Shown here one piece after another: positions 1 through 10,690 of a stretch of 64,000 nt of DNA. Both the position numbers and the translations under genes were made by a program. Position 1 is the stretch's first letter. Each line of letters opens with the position of its first letter. Below the pieces are notes generated by a model. The model searched no databases and was not told the DNA's origin. It saw only the letters and a program-made list of their open reading frames with translations. The stretch spans positions 984,001 through 1,048,000 of the forward strand of contig JAOTOL010001550.1 in NCBI GenBank assembly GCA_034440575.1, in the 5' to 3' direction. The stretch comes from Imbricaverruca yamaguchii. Lineage: Eukaryota > Arthropoda > Thecostraca > Neoverrucidae.

Positions 1-1140
1 TAATCGGTTCGACCATTTACCTTTGAAATTAGTTCGATTGATCAACTTTCACGTGAAAGGAAACCCACGTCATGGAAAATCAAAATTGTAATAAATAATA
101 ATAAAAAATTAAAATCAAACTAATGTCATATCGTCGAAACGCAAAGCCATCGAATAACTCAAGCTAACCTGCTTTGAGTTTGGACCTTGACATGTCCCAT
201 TTTCAAATGTTGCTCGAGGATTCACCACGGGCTATCGCTTGATAGTGGATCTGGGTAGGCTTGCGCGAAAGGAAAAATGCGAGGTGCTAGAACAAATCAG
301 CTCGTCCTTTCACCTTAGAAATTATTTCGATTGCACAACTTTCTGGTACCACAAAGCAAGCCACATCGAAGGACCATTGTATGCAACTGGAACCGGTCAA
401 ACGCGAGGTTTAGAAGAACTCGAACGAACCTTTTATCTTGAGGTTTGACCTTGACCTATCCCCGTTGAAATGTTACTCGAGGGCTGACCACAGGCTGTCA
501 TCTGATACGAAATTTGGATAGTTTCAGGAGAAAACGAAGACATGCGAGGAGACTAAGAAATGAAACCAATTTAACCTTCAGCCTTCTAAATTAACTTGAT
601 TTCTGTCCAGTCTGCTAGAGTACTTCAAGTCGAATGCCACCCACTAAATTGAATATTGAAGCCATGGCAACGAAATGCGATGACTTCGAAAAATTAAACC
701 TAACCTTTGACCTTGAGGTATGCCATGGACGTGTTTCGGCTTGAAATGTTAATCGAGGTTTCACCACTCGCTATCGCTTGGGATCAGATTTTGGTGAGTT
801 CGGGCAGAAATGAAAAAAATATGCTAAGCGACTGAAGACATCCTGGTTAACTTTTTCCCTAAAATTTAATTAACTCCTGAACTCACGAATGGCATACAGC
901 CAGCGACATCGAATGACGTCCATTTCATGGAACTTGAATTGATAGTAACCGACTGCGAAGTCATCGAATAACTCAAGCTAACCTTACCATTTGTCCTTGA
1001 CTAGTCCCGGATTGAAATATTACTCCAGGGTTCACCACGAGTTATCGCTTGATACCAGATTTGGATAGGTTTGGGCGAATACGAAAAAATGCGAGGCGGC
1101 CAAAGAAACCGGTTTACGTTGAATTCGACCTGCACTGTTA
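1..1140 (+). repeat. Internal satellite of the large element, copy A
   Basis: Degenerate tandem units of roughly 270 bp. Corresponding points recur near 335, 600 and 870 (the block before 'GAATGAC/GAATGGC'). Each unit contains TTTGACCTTGA-type motifs, i.e. TCAAGGTCA half sites on the minus strand, for example near 707. Short ORFs are incidental. Confidence 0.7.
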
Positions 1141-1674
1141 AGGTGGACATATGAGACCGATGTTGTTGCTTCCAGCGTGTTCAATACAAGCATAATAATT
1201 TGTAGTAATTGATTCGTACGATCATAGACGAGTGGCTCAATACGAATACGGATACGAATACGTATCTGCTTAACTTGTCGCTGAATACGAATGCGAATAC
1301 GACGCTATATTGACCTACGTGTAAGGCTGCCTAAGACGCTCCCAGTGGCCTAGAAGATACCCAATGACACCCAGAATCCTGTTTGTTCATTATATATCAA
1401 TATAGACGCGGGGGAAGGCAATTTAAGACGCATAAGACGTACCAGGTCTTGCGGTAATGCAAATGTGTGCCTTGCAATATACAATTATCGGACGAAGTGA
1501 AATGTCATTCATGTCATTCAAGAATAGTCCGGAAATAGTATTATTTCGGGGGATTCTCTTGTATAAATATTTTCACTGTATAAACTATTCAGTAAAATTT
1601 GCCGCGATCATATCCAGGTATTTTAATAGTCCCCCAGGCCCCGCCTCTCCCTCCCTCCAGAGATTGCACCCATG
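1..1674 (+). mobile_element. Large non-autonomous hAT-like element, copy A (left end outside window)
   Basis: About four degenerate units of 265-300 bp fill 1-1140. Each carries the recognisable order: pyrimidine-rich TGACCTTGA block, 'ATGTCCCGGTTGAAATG'-like block, 'GAGGGTTCACCACGGGCTATCGCTTGATACCAGATTTGG'-type core (written here only as its consensus idea), 'AAAAAATGCGAGGCGACC'-like block, then a 'GAATGAC..CCATTT' block. A non-repeated tail (1140-1674) follows that also closes copies B and C. The right end is CACCCATG at 1667-1674, the inverted complement of the CATGGGTG left end of copy B. No long ORF is present, so the element is non-autonomous. The CR1 fragment at 1712 begins 38 bp beyond its end. 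High confidence that it belongs to the same family as copies B and C; the superfamily is inferred from their 8-bp target duplications. Confidence 0.75.
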
Positions 1675-1711
1675 CACACACCCGCACCACTATGTTGGTC
1701 TATAGTGATGC

Positions 1712-2172
1712 GGCATATGAGGAAAGATTGAAGAAATTGAATATGTTTTCACTTAGATATAGAAGGCTGAGAGGAGATCTCATCGAGGTCTTTACATTTT
1801 TCCATGGTCTGGAGAGGGGATATCTTGGAGAAATGTTTGAATTGAACAGAAATGATGCAATTAGAGGTTATAAATTCAAAATTAAATTTAACCACTACAG
1901 AACAAGGTTAAGGCAGACTTTCTTCACCAACAGGGTAGTAGAACACTGGAACCAGCTTCCAGAAAACATTTTCAGTAGCAGCACATTGGACATCTTTAAA
2001 AACAGCATAGACAATCATTATAAGAATAGAGGGCTTGCTTTTCAGTGTTACAGGGAGGGCTGATTGACAGATTTGGTGGGCAATTGGTTCAGTGTACAGA
2101 GTGCAACCAAGAAGGGCCCTTGTGGCTCATCGTTGCAGTAATCTTTTATGTCTTTATGTCTTTATGTCTATG
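1712..2172 (+). mobile_element. CR1 LINE, 5'-truncated 3' fragment (copy 3)
   Basis: From 1712 the DNA matches the last ~450 bp of the two larger CR1 copies at 27,093-27,546 and 31,472-31,926. It encodes the last ~115 codons of ORF2, ending in the same stop at 2061-2063, then the conserved 3' leader. The GTGCAAC/GTTGCAG stem (2101-2107 with 2132-2138) and the TCTTTATG octamer repeats (about 2146-2172) close it. It is more diverged than the other two copies, with about 14 residue changes in the shared tail, so it is an older insertion. Heavy 5' truncation is typical of LINE retrotransposition. It sits just downstream of the end of the large non-autonomous element. Confidence 0.9.
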
Positions 2173-2685
2173 ATTATAGGAGGGGCTCAACTAAGCATTG
2201 CTGGGAAGGGTGGGGGTCCGAGCACCTCTGAGTCGGTAGGAATCTCCACCTATGCTATGTCATCACTTCTTGTGTTTGATTGCCGCTTGATAACTCCAAT
2301 TTGGCCCTGACTGACAACACCTGACCTTCAGAGTAGCACAATGCTCGTGAACCATTAGCTCAATGCAATGCAGATCGTTTTATGAGAGCGCCTTGACACC
2401 ATAAGCCACTTCTTAGTGGCTCAACTATCGTATGCACAGTCACCTGGCGAGTGTGGATTTACGGTGTCATGCATGTTCCATGACGCACTCTGTCGAAGGA
2501 CATCTGTTGACGCGCGCTATGACAGCCGTCAGCATATATCGATCGACTAGCACGTATCACAATGCCAGTTTTTGTGTCAGTTGCTTACTGAATGCAACGA
2601 ATACAAAAACACCGGGACGGGGAGTCCAGTCATACATCAGCAATAATTCAGTGACAGATTGTATGCCATCAAGGTCGGCAGCCTG
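2173..2685. other. Unassigned intergenic DNA
   Basis: No coding pattern, RNA gene or repeat was recognised; the short ORFs lack codon bias. Confidence 0.5.
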
Positions 2686-2868
2686 GGGTCGCGGTAGCTC
2701 AGTCGGTAGGACGTTCTACTCTTGATCGCAAGATCGTGGGTTCGAATGCCGCAGCCAGCGGGAATGTCTTCCCGAGTCTTCCCGTGACCAATCGGCGTGA
2801 GAGATTGGCAAAGTTATTAGACCTACCAGTCGAATGCGTCGTGAAAAATGAATCCAATCCAAAGACCG
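2686..2868 (+). mobile_element. tRNA-derived SINE, type 1 head
   Basis: The head looks like a tRNA with an A box TAGCTCAGTCGG (2695-2706) and a B box near GGTTCGAATGC (2739-2749). A non-tRNA body follows with the hairpin CCAATC/GATTGG (2788-2793 with 2803-2808), then a conserved GTCGAATGCGTCGT block and an AATCCAATCC-type tail. The same body is found with a different head at 18,578 and at 59,440 (minus), which identifies it as an interspersed pol III SINE and not a tRNA gene. The body extends well past the tRNA length and no CCA-adjacent acceptor pairing is preserved. Confidence 0.8.
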
Positions 2869-2892
2869 GCAGCCGACAATAGTCACGGCAAT

Positions 2893-3012
2893 GGAGAGGG
2901 GTTCGCTATATTTTCCTAAGTTAGGGAGTTATTTGGGAGAATACTTTCGGGAGTTATTTGTGCCGGGAGTTATTTCGCTATATTTTCGGGAGTTCGGGAG
3001 TTATTTGCGGCT
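2893..3012 (+). repeat. Short imperfect repeats of GGGAGTTATTTG
   Basis: Five GGGAGTTATTTN occurrences are interleaved with two copies of CGCTATATTTTC. It starts just downstream of the SINE tail. No coding meaning. Confidence 0.6.
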
Positions 3013-3884
3013 TCTGACAAGTATCTTGTTTGCATCTTAGCAATGATCAATGCGCAGGGCTGGAAGAAGCCATATCATTGCATACAAACTGTCCGACCAG
3101 AAATGGCCAGAGGCGCCGCCATGTTGTCTCAGAGAGACATGCTAACGTCTGAACAGGGTTCAAGTACCGGCGATGCATCTGCCAGCATGCAATGGGAAAT
3201 GGGACAAAACTTCATTAGATACATTTTCACATATCTCACTCCTCTGCGGTTGTCATAATTATGCAAATCATGACCATCTTTGCTGGCTACAAAATACATG
3301 TATATCTTGATGTTAGTATTAACCAGCGCATGGACCGGGGGGGGGGGAGAGAGATCTAATCCTCACCGCGACTTTTTTGCAGTATAAATGAAAAGAGGCA
3401 TGTTCGAACTCGTTGTAGATTTTGCAGCCTATGAAGTGCTCTCTGCGTGTCTTTTACTATTTAATTATGTTTTTAGCTCATGTGTTCTTTTTAGCTCATG
3501 TAGTGTTCTAGACATCGTGGTTTTTAGGGATCTTTGTACAGAGCATTTCGGCTCCGTGTGTGTCATGCCTGGCGCGATCAATTCGCATTTTTTTCATCGA
3601 GTATACTATAGAAATAGCTTGAAAAAAATGCAAGCAACTCTGCGTGCGTTTTTGCAGAATACTTAGTATGAAACATGTTCCCATGTCAGATCAAGTCACC
3701 GACTTGAGCAGATATTTGTGAGCATATTCCGGCGGATTTCCGCAGATTTAGCACTTCGAAGTTCAGACCCAAATAGGTGGTGAGCTATGCATGGTACCAT
3801 TCTGTAATACGCATTACCGCGCCCCACATGCAATCGGAGTCCAGCGGCAATCGCATGATTATGTGTCATTCACGCGCCACTGTG
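3013..3884. other. Unassigned DNA
   Basis: Nothing recognisable apart from a run of ten G (around 3338-3347). The small ORFs show no codon bias or known motif. Confidence 0.4.
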
Positions 3885-4015
3885 GAGGCGAGGTGACGTC
3901 ATGCCGCTGTGGAGGTGAAGTGACGTCACGCCGCTGTGGAGGTGAAGTGACGTCACGCCGCTGTGGAGGTGAAGTGACGTCACGCCGCTGTGGAGGTGAA
4001 GTGACGTCACGCAGG
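3885..4015 (+). repeat. 27-bp minisatellite with five CRE palindromes
   Basis: Five tandem units of 27 bp (GCCGCTGTGGAGGTGAAG plus the CRE). Each holds a perfect TGACGTCA, at 3894, 3921, 3948, 3975 and 4002. 27 is a multiple of three, so reading frames on both strands stay open (CGGEVTSRR on +), but no start context or flanking coding sequence supports a protein. Confidence 0.85.
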
Positions 4016-4304
4016 GTGAAAATGTAGGTTTGTTTTGTGGGTGAAAAACTGATTTGCGCCATCGCAGGATAAACAGGAACCCCAAATGATAAATCGGAGC
4101 TCACGATTACCTTAGAACCAGCTTTAACCCATTTGACCTCGTGTGTCCATGTTGACTTTTGGTCAGCGAAGGTCAAAGGTCGGTTCACCAAAGCTGGTCT
4201 AAATTGTTTCATGAAGCAATGTAGGATGCTGAATACGAATTCAGTACGAATTGTTATCATACCCTGTAGCGTCCGAAGCATGCGTTTGCGATCTTAAAGC
4301 CAAA

Positions 4305-4400
4305 CTCCATACTGACCCTGCGTGACTTGTCCTTGCTCCATACTGACCCTGCGTGACTTGTCCTTGCTCCATACTGACCTTGCGTGACTTGTTCTTATCT
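4305..4400 (+). repeat. 31-bp tandem repeat, three units
   Basis: Three near-identical units beginning CTCCATACTGACCCTGCG and ending ACTTGTCCTTG. The third has two substitutions. Confidence 0.85.
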
Positions 4401-6770
4401 GCAGAGGAGCACGTGAATGCTGTAGAATCATGCGAACTCTCAATGGCCGCCAATTCACGCCATAAGTTCAGCAATCGATGAACTATGACCTATGCAATGT
4501 TTCGTCCGAATTTCGATTATTTCGATCATTAACCTAAAAATTAATTGTAGATCCACGAGTCCCTTGCAACCACTCATGTATGGTGTTCGAGACCAAACGG
4601 CATGCTGGGTCCGCGCTTTCCTTATTGAAGAGACAATGGCTAAGATCTTCTCCCCTCCATCCGTTTCTTCCTTTCACGATACAATACTGACATCAATCAT
4701 TTTGTGTTCTGCAAGCCGATTCAGTGATCGGTCAAGTGGCGTATCAGAAGCGTGGTAGTTAGAGAGATCAACAAGTTTAAATGAGCTCACCAAGTGCGTG
4801 CGATGTCCCCTTGTTCGCAGGTCCCTTGGTGCAGGTCGCACCTGAAATCTCTTAGACCAGTCCCTGGGCATGTTAGGTACGGTTGCCAAAAAAGGGGAAG
4901 CCTCGTGGATGCCTGAGGGATCAGGCACCTAAAAGTCGTGACGGGGTTCCGGCACGCTATACGGAACTGCTCCAATTCAACGATAGGACTGTTCTGGTTT
5001 TCCTATGGGATTCTGTATATTGCAATGGGAGTTGGTTTTGATCATGGGACAATCCAGATATTTCTCCATGGGACATATGGGATCCCATATGTCCCATGGA
5101 AAATAAATGCCAATCCCATGATTTTTTTACTAGGGGCTCCCACTGAACCTTCTTCAACTCAGCTGGGGGTGGGGATAATTTAGCATTGGAAGGGTGCTTA
5201 CCCTCCAAATGTATGCAAAACCACACCCTCATAGTTAAGTGTATTCTTAATTACGCTCAATTCTACGCATCATTGAAAACAAGCAAAACAAAACTAAGCT
5301 CTTCAGTATTTCCGCCTCCCCGCCACGCCTAAGGTCTTACTGAAAGCGCATTTTTGTGCTTGGCTCAAGCACTTTGTAATTCCCCGAAGCCACTTCACCT
5401 TTCAGAGGGTAGTCAGCTTGAATTCCTTTTGCTCGAGGTAGTGCGGTGCTTTAGTTCAATGCAGATGCGAACGGCAAAAAGTGTATCTCGTCATATTTGC
5501 CTTCAGCTTTTCGGAAGGTATGCAGAGGATAAATGGCAACCATAGCATAATGTTCCTTTTAATGGAATGTGTCTGTGCTGCTCATAGCAATTTGTGAAAC
5601 CACATAGACGTCAAAGTGGATTTCAACTCTGGTTTAGTTATCCATTACGGGTTCAAATTCGCTTGTGCTTTGCGCCTCGAATAAATTCAACTTGCATTAT
5701 GTCTGTTTACCAACTGTGCTCATCAGATGCCCACCATATGAGATCACGCCTGGCGCTGACTAGCATTTATGATGTTGTGGTCACGGTGTCAGCTTAGCGG
5801 CTGCCAGCTTCTTCACAACCTGTCTCAATATATGTCTGGGCACGAGCTTACCAGTCAAAACTATTGCTGTGATGGCTCTTGTGATTGTGCGTTGTGTGCA
5901 TGGTTAAGAAGAATGGCAACAATGACAGTTAAACATGCCAGTGCCACTCATATCACATATGTGTGATGAGTAGTTGTGCCGTAGTCACTGAATTTAATGC
6001 CCTTGAGCCACTGCTATATGAGCTTGCCCTCAGCAACGAAAAGTGCGTAATTTATTGGCAGATACGTCATTACTATACACAGTTGCACCTACGGGCAACG
6101 ATTACAGGGTGATAGTGAGGTGGAATTCCGGAGTGAATGTTCGCATACTTGTGATATCGCCACGGTAGCATCAACGTAAGTTTCGTCCTTCAATGGAACA
6201 CAAATATTCTGAGGTTCCAAGATAGCTATGACCTCCTTCCAAAAGATTGACATTACACATTGGCATTTGCAGTTCACCCTCAGATTTATCAGGGGAAAAA
6301 CGAAACTGTCCTCGAAAGTTTATGTCCTCAGCCCTTTCCAGTTGTATTTATGATAGACTTCTGCAGTTATATTTATTGCTGTCATGGCAGTCAAAAATAT
6401 ATGGAACTTAGGCAATATATCGCATTACAAGGAAACAATTAGCATAAATCACACTGCAGGAAATTCAACGATTCTGGGAAGCCTCCACGTATGCTGGTCT
6501 TGGCGTGATGGTCTCCTACTGAGAGTTTGATGTTGCTACGCAAAATAGTACCGTAAGCAATTTCTCGCATCGGCCTTTTTCAGGCTTCTAAAAAAGAATA
6601 TGAGTGCTGCTCATTAAACTTAGAACGAGCACAAAACTTTCGTCGAAATTCTTGGACAGAAGCATCACTGGCTAGGTTGTCGAGCCATGTCAGAATAGTT
6701 GAAGTGTCTGTACGATGTCTGCACTGTCAGTCGTTGCTGGCTTGCTCGTGCGGAGTAATACGCCTGCCTA
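4401..6770. other. Unassigned DNA upstream of the fibrinogen-domain exon
   Basis: No gene could be supported except that 5065-5100 is a perfect palindrome (listed separately). It may include introns and 5' exons of the fibrinogen-related gene, which cannot be recognised by eye. Confidence 0.4.
5065..5100. repeat. 36-bp perfect palindrome
   Basis: The left arm TCCATGGGACATATGGGA is followed immediately by its exact reverse complement, with no spacer. One mismatch further out the pairing resumes (5062-5103). A second outer 9-bp arm, ATCATGGGA (5041-5049), pairs with TCCCATGAT (5114-5122). Confidence 0.95.
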
Positions 6771-6777
6771 TTGTTCC

Positions 6778-6779
6778 AG
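6778..6779 (+). promoter_or_regulatory. Splice acceptor of the fibrinogen-domain exon
   Basis: CTATTGTTCCAG ends at 6779. It leaves codon TCT in frame with the fibrinogen domain and lies inside the window bounded by the in-frame stop at 6756. Confidence 0.6.
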
Positions 6780-8021
6780 TCTCCCAGTCTGCAGTCGCCA
6801 AGTCTACAGGCGTCCACTAGGCAGTCTCCCATTCTGCAGTCGCCCAGTCTGCAGGCGGTGGCGGACGAGATCGGTGCGCAGCTGAAGGACACTCGAGACG
6901 AGATCGGCGCCCAGCTGAAGGTGGTGCAGACGGCCATGCAGGACAAGGTGGCGCAGATGGCCGGCGTTATGCGCCAGCAGAGCCAACAGTGCTCCTGCAT
7001 GCCGCACCTGGAGCGGCTGGAGCTGGCCGTGCAGCAGCAGTACGACAGCCTGCTGGAGTCGGTGGTGGACGTGGCCGAGATCACCATCGGCACGCAGCAG
7101 CAGGTGCAGCAGCAGCTGGGCAACATCAGCGCCGTGGTGGCCCAGATGGCGCGAGAGGCCAAGCGGCGGCCGGCGCAGGTCGACCCCGACATGCGGCTGG
7201 CGCTGCTCACCGACTCGTTCTACCGGTTCGTGAACAGCTCGCGACGTCAGCTGGAGCGCATCGCCAGCAGCCAGCAGCGCAGTGCGGCGCTGCTGCACGT
7301 GGTGGCCGACCGGGCGAGCGCGCCGGTGCCGCCGCCGCCGCCGTGCGGCGGCCCGGCGCGCGACTGCGCCGACCTGCACCGGCAGGGCTTCACGGCCAGC
7401 GGTGTGTACGTGATCCGGCCGGAGCTGGGCCGCGCCCGGCTCGTGTCGGTCGTGTGCGACATGGCCACCGCCGGCGGCGGCTGGACGGTGCTGCAGCGGC
7501 GCGCCGACGTGGCCGTGCACGTCGACTTTTTCCGCGGCTGGGACGACTACAAAGTCGGCTTCGGCAACCGCAGCGGCGAGTTCTGGGCGGGCACCGAGCT
7601 GGCGCACCAGCTGACGCGCGAGCGGCCCGCCACGCTGCGGCTCGACATGTCCGACCTGGACGGCGAGCGGCGCTACGCCGAGTACGCCGGCTTCTCGGTG
7701 GCCGACGAGTCGCGCCAGTACCGGCTCACCGTCGGACCGTACTCGGGCACGGCCGGCGACGGCCTCAGTCTCGCCAACGGCGTCGGCTTCACGACGCGCG
7801 ACCGCGACAACGACAAGTACGGCTCCGGCAACTGCGCCGAGCTCTACAAGGGTGGCTGGTGGTACGACGCCTGCCACAACGGCAACCCGAACGGCCTGTA
7901 CCTGCGCGGCGAGCACGGCAGCTACGCGGACGGCATCGACTGGCGGTTCTGGCGTGGCTACCACTACTCGCTGGCCACCATGGAGATTAAGCTGCGGCCG
8001 GTCGACTACCGACCGTCCTAG
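6780..8021 (+). CDS. Fibrinogen-related domain protein, terminal exon
   Basis: Encodes about 413 residues ending at TAG 8019-8021. A splice acceptor (TTGTTCCAG, AG at 6778-6779) opens the exon in phase 0. The frame is blocked by TAA at 6756-6758 and has no upstream ATG, so the signal peptide must lie on an earlier exon. Order: Q/S/P/L-rich micro-repeats (QSPSLQ), two DEIGAQLK repeats, a Gln-rich probable coiled coil (to about residue 150), then a C-terminal fibrinogen domain from about residue 190. This has RDCADLH, CDMATAGGGWTVLQRR, a GEFWAGTE block, the calcium-loop DRDNDKY and CAELYKGGWWYDACHNGN. Family members are secreted lectin-like or adhesion proteins (techylectin, ficolin, angiopoietin-like); the ligand cannot be read from sequence. 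GC-rich third positions contrast with the flanks. Confidence 0.92.
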   Translation, partial: SPSLQSPSLQASTRQSPILQSPSLQAVADEIGAQLKDTRDEIGAQLKVVQTAMQDKVAQMAGVMRQQSQQCSCMPHLERLELAVQQQYDSLLESVVDVAEITIGTQQQVQQQLGNISAVVAQMAREAKRRPAQVDPDMRLALLTDSFYRFVNSSRRQLERIASSQQRSAALLHVVADRASAPVPPPPPCGGPARDCADLHRQGFTASGVYVIRPELGRARLVSVVCDMATAGGGWTVLQRRADVAVHVDFFRGWDDYKVGFGNRSGEFWAGTELAHQLTRERPATLRLDMSDLDGERRYAEYAGFSVADESRQYRLTVGPYSGTAGDGLSLANGVGFTTRDRDNDKYGSGNCAELYKGGWWYDACHNGNPNGLYLRGEHGSYADGIDWRFWRGYHYSLATMEIKLRPVDYRPS

Positions 8022-8092
8022 CGGTGTCCCGTGCCGCGCCTTCCCCAACTTGTGTGTTCATCGATGATGTAGGCACTCCTCTAAAGACCGGA

Positions 8093-8098
8093 AATATA
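8093..8098 (+). promoter_or_regulatory. Probable poly(A) signal (AATATA variant)
   Basis: AATATA lies 72 bp after the stop codon and is followed by a GT-rich stretch (about 8110-8130). No AATAAA is nearer. This would give a very short 3' UTR. Confidence 0.4.
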
Positions 8099-8139
8099 TT
8101 TGCTAATACTGAGTGGTGTGGTTGTGAAGTGAAGTGATG

Positions 8140-9495
8140 CCACGCTGAAGGAGGGAGATCATAGGCAGGAGTGGAAAGTCCGATTATGCCACCCGCTGTG
8201 GAAAGCTCATGAAGTTGTCATCTGGAAGCTTTTTAACACTGGGAAAATGGGCAAATCACAGCGGTTGAATTTGTCATGTCAATTATCGCTGCTTGTCAAT
8301 CAGAAAGAAATAGTTCAGTTTCGCTGGTGATGGAAGATCGCAGCAGCAAACAGTCTTGTCTCTCAGTACGCATTGTAATGAGAATCACTTGGCCATGGTC
8401 GTAGCGCTCATTTCCCTTGTTTATCTTGTTTGTTGTTAATTGCAGTGAGATATATCTAAGCTGACGATTGCATCTCAGCTCGAAAATCTGCTCCTCTAGC
8501 TCATAACATAGGTCACTGAACTGCACTTAGATTAATGTATAGCCTGCTTTGCTGTGTATTCCAATATCCTGATATACCCTCCCATTGCAACGCTGTCAGA
8601 ATCGATCCACAAGTCTTCGTGATAGTTTCTTGGTAGGCAGATAAAGGAGGATCGATAAACCAGGTTTGTTGGAGCATTCCACAGGAATGTCGTCAAGCAA
8701 TGCACTTTCCGGACATTATAAAGTATGGATCCAGATAAGCACAGACTGACAGGTATGGATTCCGGCCAAATGACGAACTTGAATATCTCAGCGACGGGTC
8801 GAGAGACCACCATCTCCCTGATCCGGCCGCTGGCTGCACCTTTGCGAAAACTCAGTGAGTGGCCCAGAAACTTCTTGGTTACCTGCTCCAGCTACTGACT
8901 GCGCTTATAACGCAAACCATCACAAAACTCGACATGAAGAGAACGGCTATCTCTGTCGCGGCAGCTGCCTGCGTGCTGTTGAAATGGACGAAAGAAGGGA
9001 ATTATGTGTGTAACCAAAATATAAGAACACAGGATGACAATTTAAGATGTCCACCACGTCATAAGCTAACGATTGTGCGACAACTCAGCATTGCATTAAG
9101 GATTTAGTCATACGGTGCACGCTCCTAAGTAACCATGTCTACCCTTCGATACAAATAAGTTATCCTTCAAGCCTGTTTGGTACACACTAAGTTAATTTGC
9201 ATCTGGAGTCAACAGCAAATATATTCACACTTCATTTACATGAAACAACTATTTATGACGTACATGCTTACAACTTAATACCGCTGAATGCTCGCTCTGT
9301 GGGTATTCAGCGCCGCATCTCTGGAAATACCGCATGAATTGAATATACTTGGTAGTCAGCGATGCTCCGGGTTCTGCCAAATAAGGCGCTACATCATCCA
9401 TCCACATGGTAAGGTGTTCGTCCGTAATATTGCATATGAATTTATTACACTCAATCCAATGGCTTCCGACCGGAAGCATTTAGTATCCTATCCAC
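8140..9495. other. Unassigned DNA
   Basis: No recognisable gene, RNA or repeat; the ORFs here are short and without codon bias. Confidence 0.4.
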
Positions 9496-9759
9496 TAGGT
9501 TGCTCAATAAGTCCGTGCAAATAAACGGGATCTATGAAATTATTTCGGAAATGCTGGTCACAATCAAGTTCCACACAACGTTGGAAGCGTTTGTAAAGGC
9601 ACATGCTGATTCGTAACAATCTGCTAAGCGCAATAAAGCCTTATATCATGCAGTGCAGAGTGCCTTAGCCATTATGCGCTTTCAAATGTCATGAGCACAA
9701 CTTTTGCACGTGAACTTGTCACGTGAACATTGCGACAAGTAGCTCCAAATTATTATACT

Positions 9760-10690
9760 GCTGTAAAATGATGTAAGGTGTTTCGATGTGGTCCCACGAA
9801 CGTGTTTGATGCCGCACGTGCTGGAAGGCCTCGGGAAGTAACAACTGATGAAAACATTAACCGGCGCCCATGACTTGGTCTTTCAGGATAGATGAATAGG
9901 TAGACATCAGAGGTGTCGACGATACTTTGGTTTGCATATGAGCACAGTTGATCATATACTCACTGAATAATTGAAAACTAAATCAATGCGCGAAGACCAC
10001 CCAGAATGCTAACAAAACAGGAAAACAGGGCGGCCAATCACTTGCGCTTCCAAGCCGGCAGCAAGCAGATTCTAATGATTTTATTGAGATCCTTGTAGCT
10101 CAGGATGAAACTTGGATCCATTTCCAAGCCAAATCCATTATCTCCATAGTCTAAGCGACCCAGTCAGCAGTGGCGCCACCAGGGTTCCGTCCATCTTGGA
10201 AATTTCGGAACGTGGCGGCGGCATATGCGATAAGACCATGGCCTTCGTGTTTTGGGGCAGAGGACATTGTCATAATTAAATACCTACTAAGTGGTGGATA
10301 TCTAATTATGAATACCTACCACTTAGTATCTAATATCTACCACTTAGGTATTCAATTATGAATACCTACCACTTGGTATGCATACAATTTAAAAAATTAC
10401 CAAGTGGTGGATATCCAATAAATAGGGAGAGCCACGCTGACCCCACGAGAAATTGCAGGAAGAGCTAAAAAGGAGAGGATAACTTCAGAAAGGCATCCTT
10501 CTTCAGCAGAATAATGCGCCGGCACCCTGGGCTTCGGAGGATGTTGCCAAGCAGCACACGGCTGAAATACTTTATTACGTGCCTGATTCACCTGCACTTG
10601 CGTCGTTTCATCATCACGTTTTACATAATCACAAATGTTGTACATACCGAACATTACATGTTCGGAAATTTTAAGAATTTCCTAGGTGAA
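9760..10690 (+). pseudogene. Mariner transposase pseudogene
   Basis: DD34D-type transposase reading scattered over several frames by stops and indels. The first catalytic Asp survives in DETW (10104-10106). The second, normally in the QDNAPAH motif, reads QNNAPAP: the codon at 10510-10512 is AAT, so Asp is replaced by Asn and the following His by Pro. A cluster of short CCACTTAG/CTAAGTGG inverted repeats (10,280-10,410) interrupts the region between the two motifs. It cannot encode an active enzyme. Confidence 0.75.
10280..10412. repeat. Alternating inverted short repeats inside the mariner remnant
   Basis: Repeated blocks TACCTACCACTTAGTAT and AAGTGGTGGATATC occur in both orientations five times within 130 bp, with AATTATGAATACC between them. 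The block can fold on itself and interrupts the transposase reading. Confidence 0.6.

Noticed and set aside
2686..2760. tRNA gene
   Set aside because: A and B boxes are present, but the segment continues into the SINE body shared with two other loci and acceptor pairing is not preserved.
6804..8048. 414-codon minus-strand ORF opposite the fibrinogen exon
   Set aside because: Shadow of the GC-rich fibrinogen-domain exon, whose domain motifs are clear on the plus strand.
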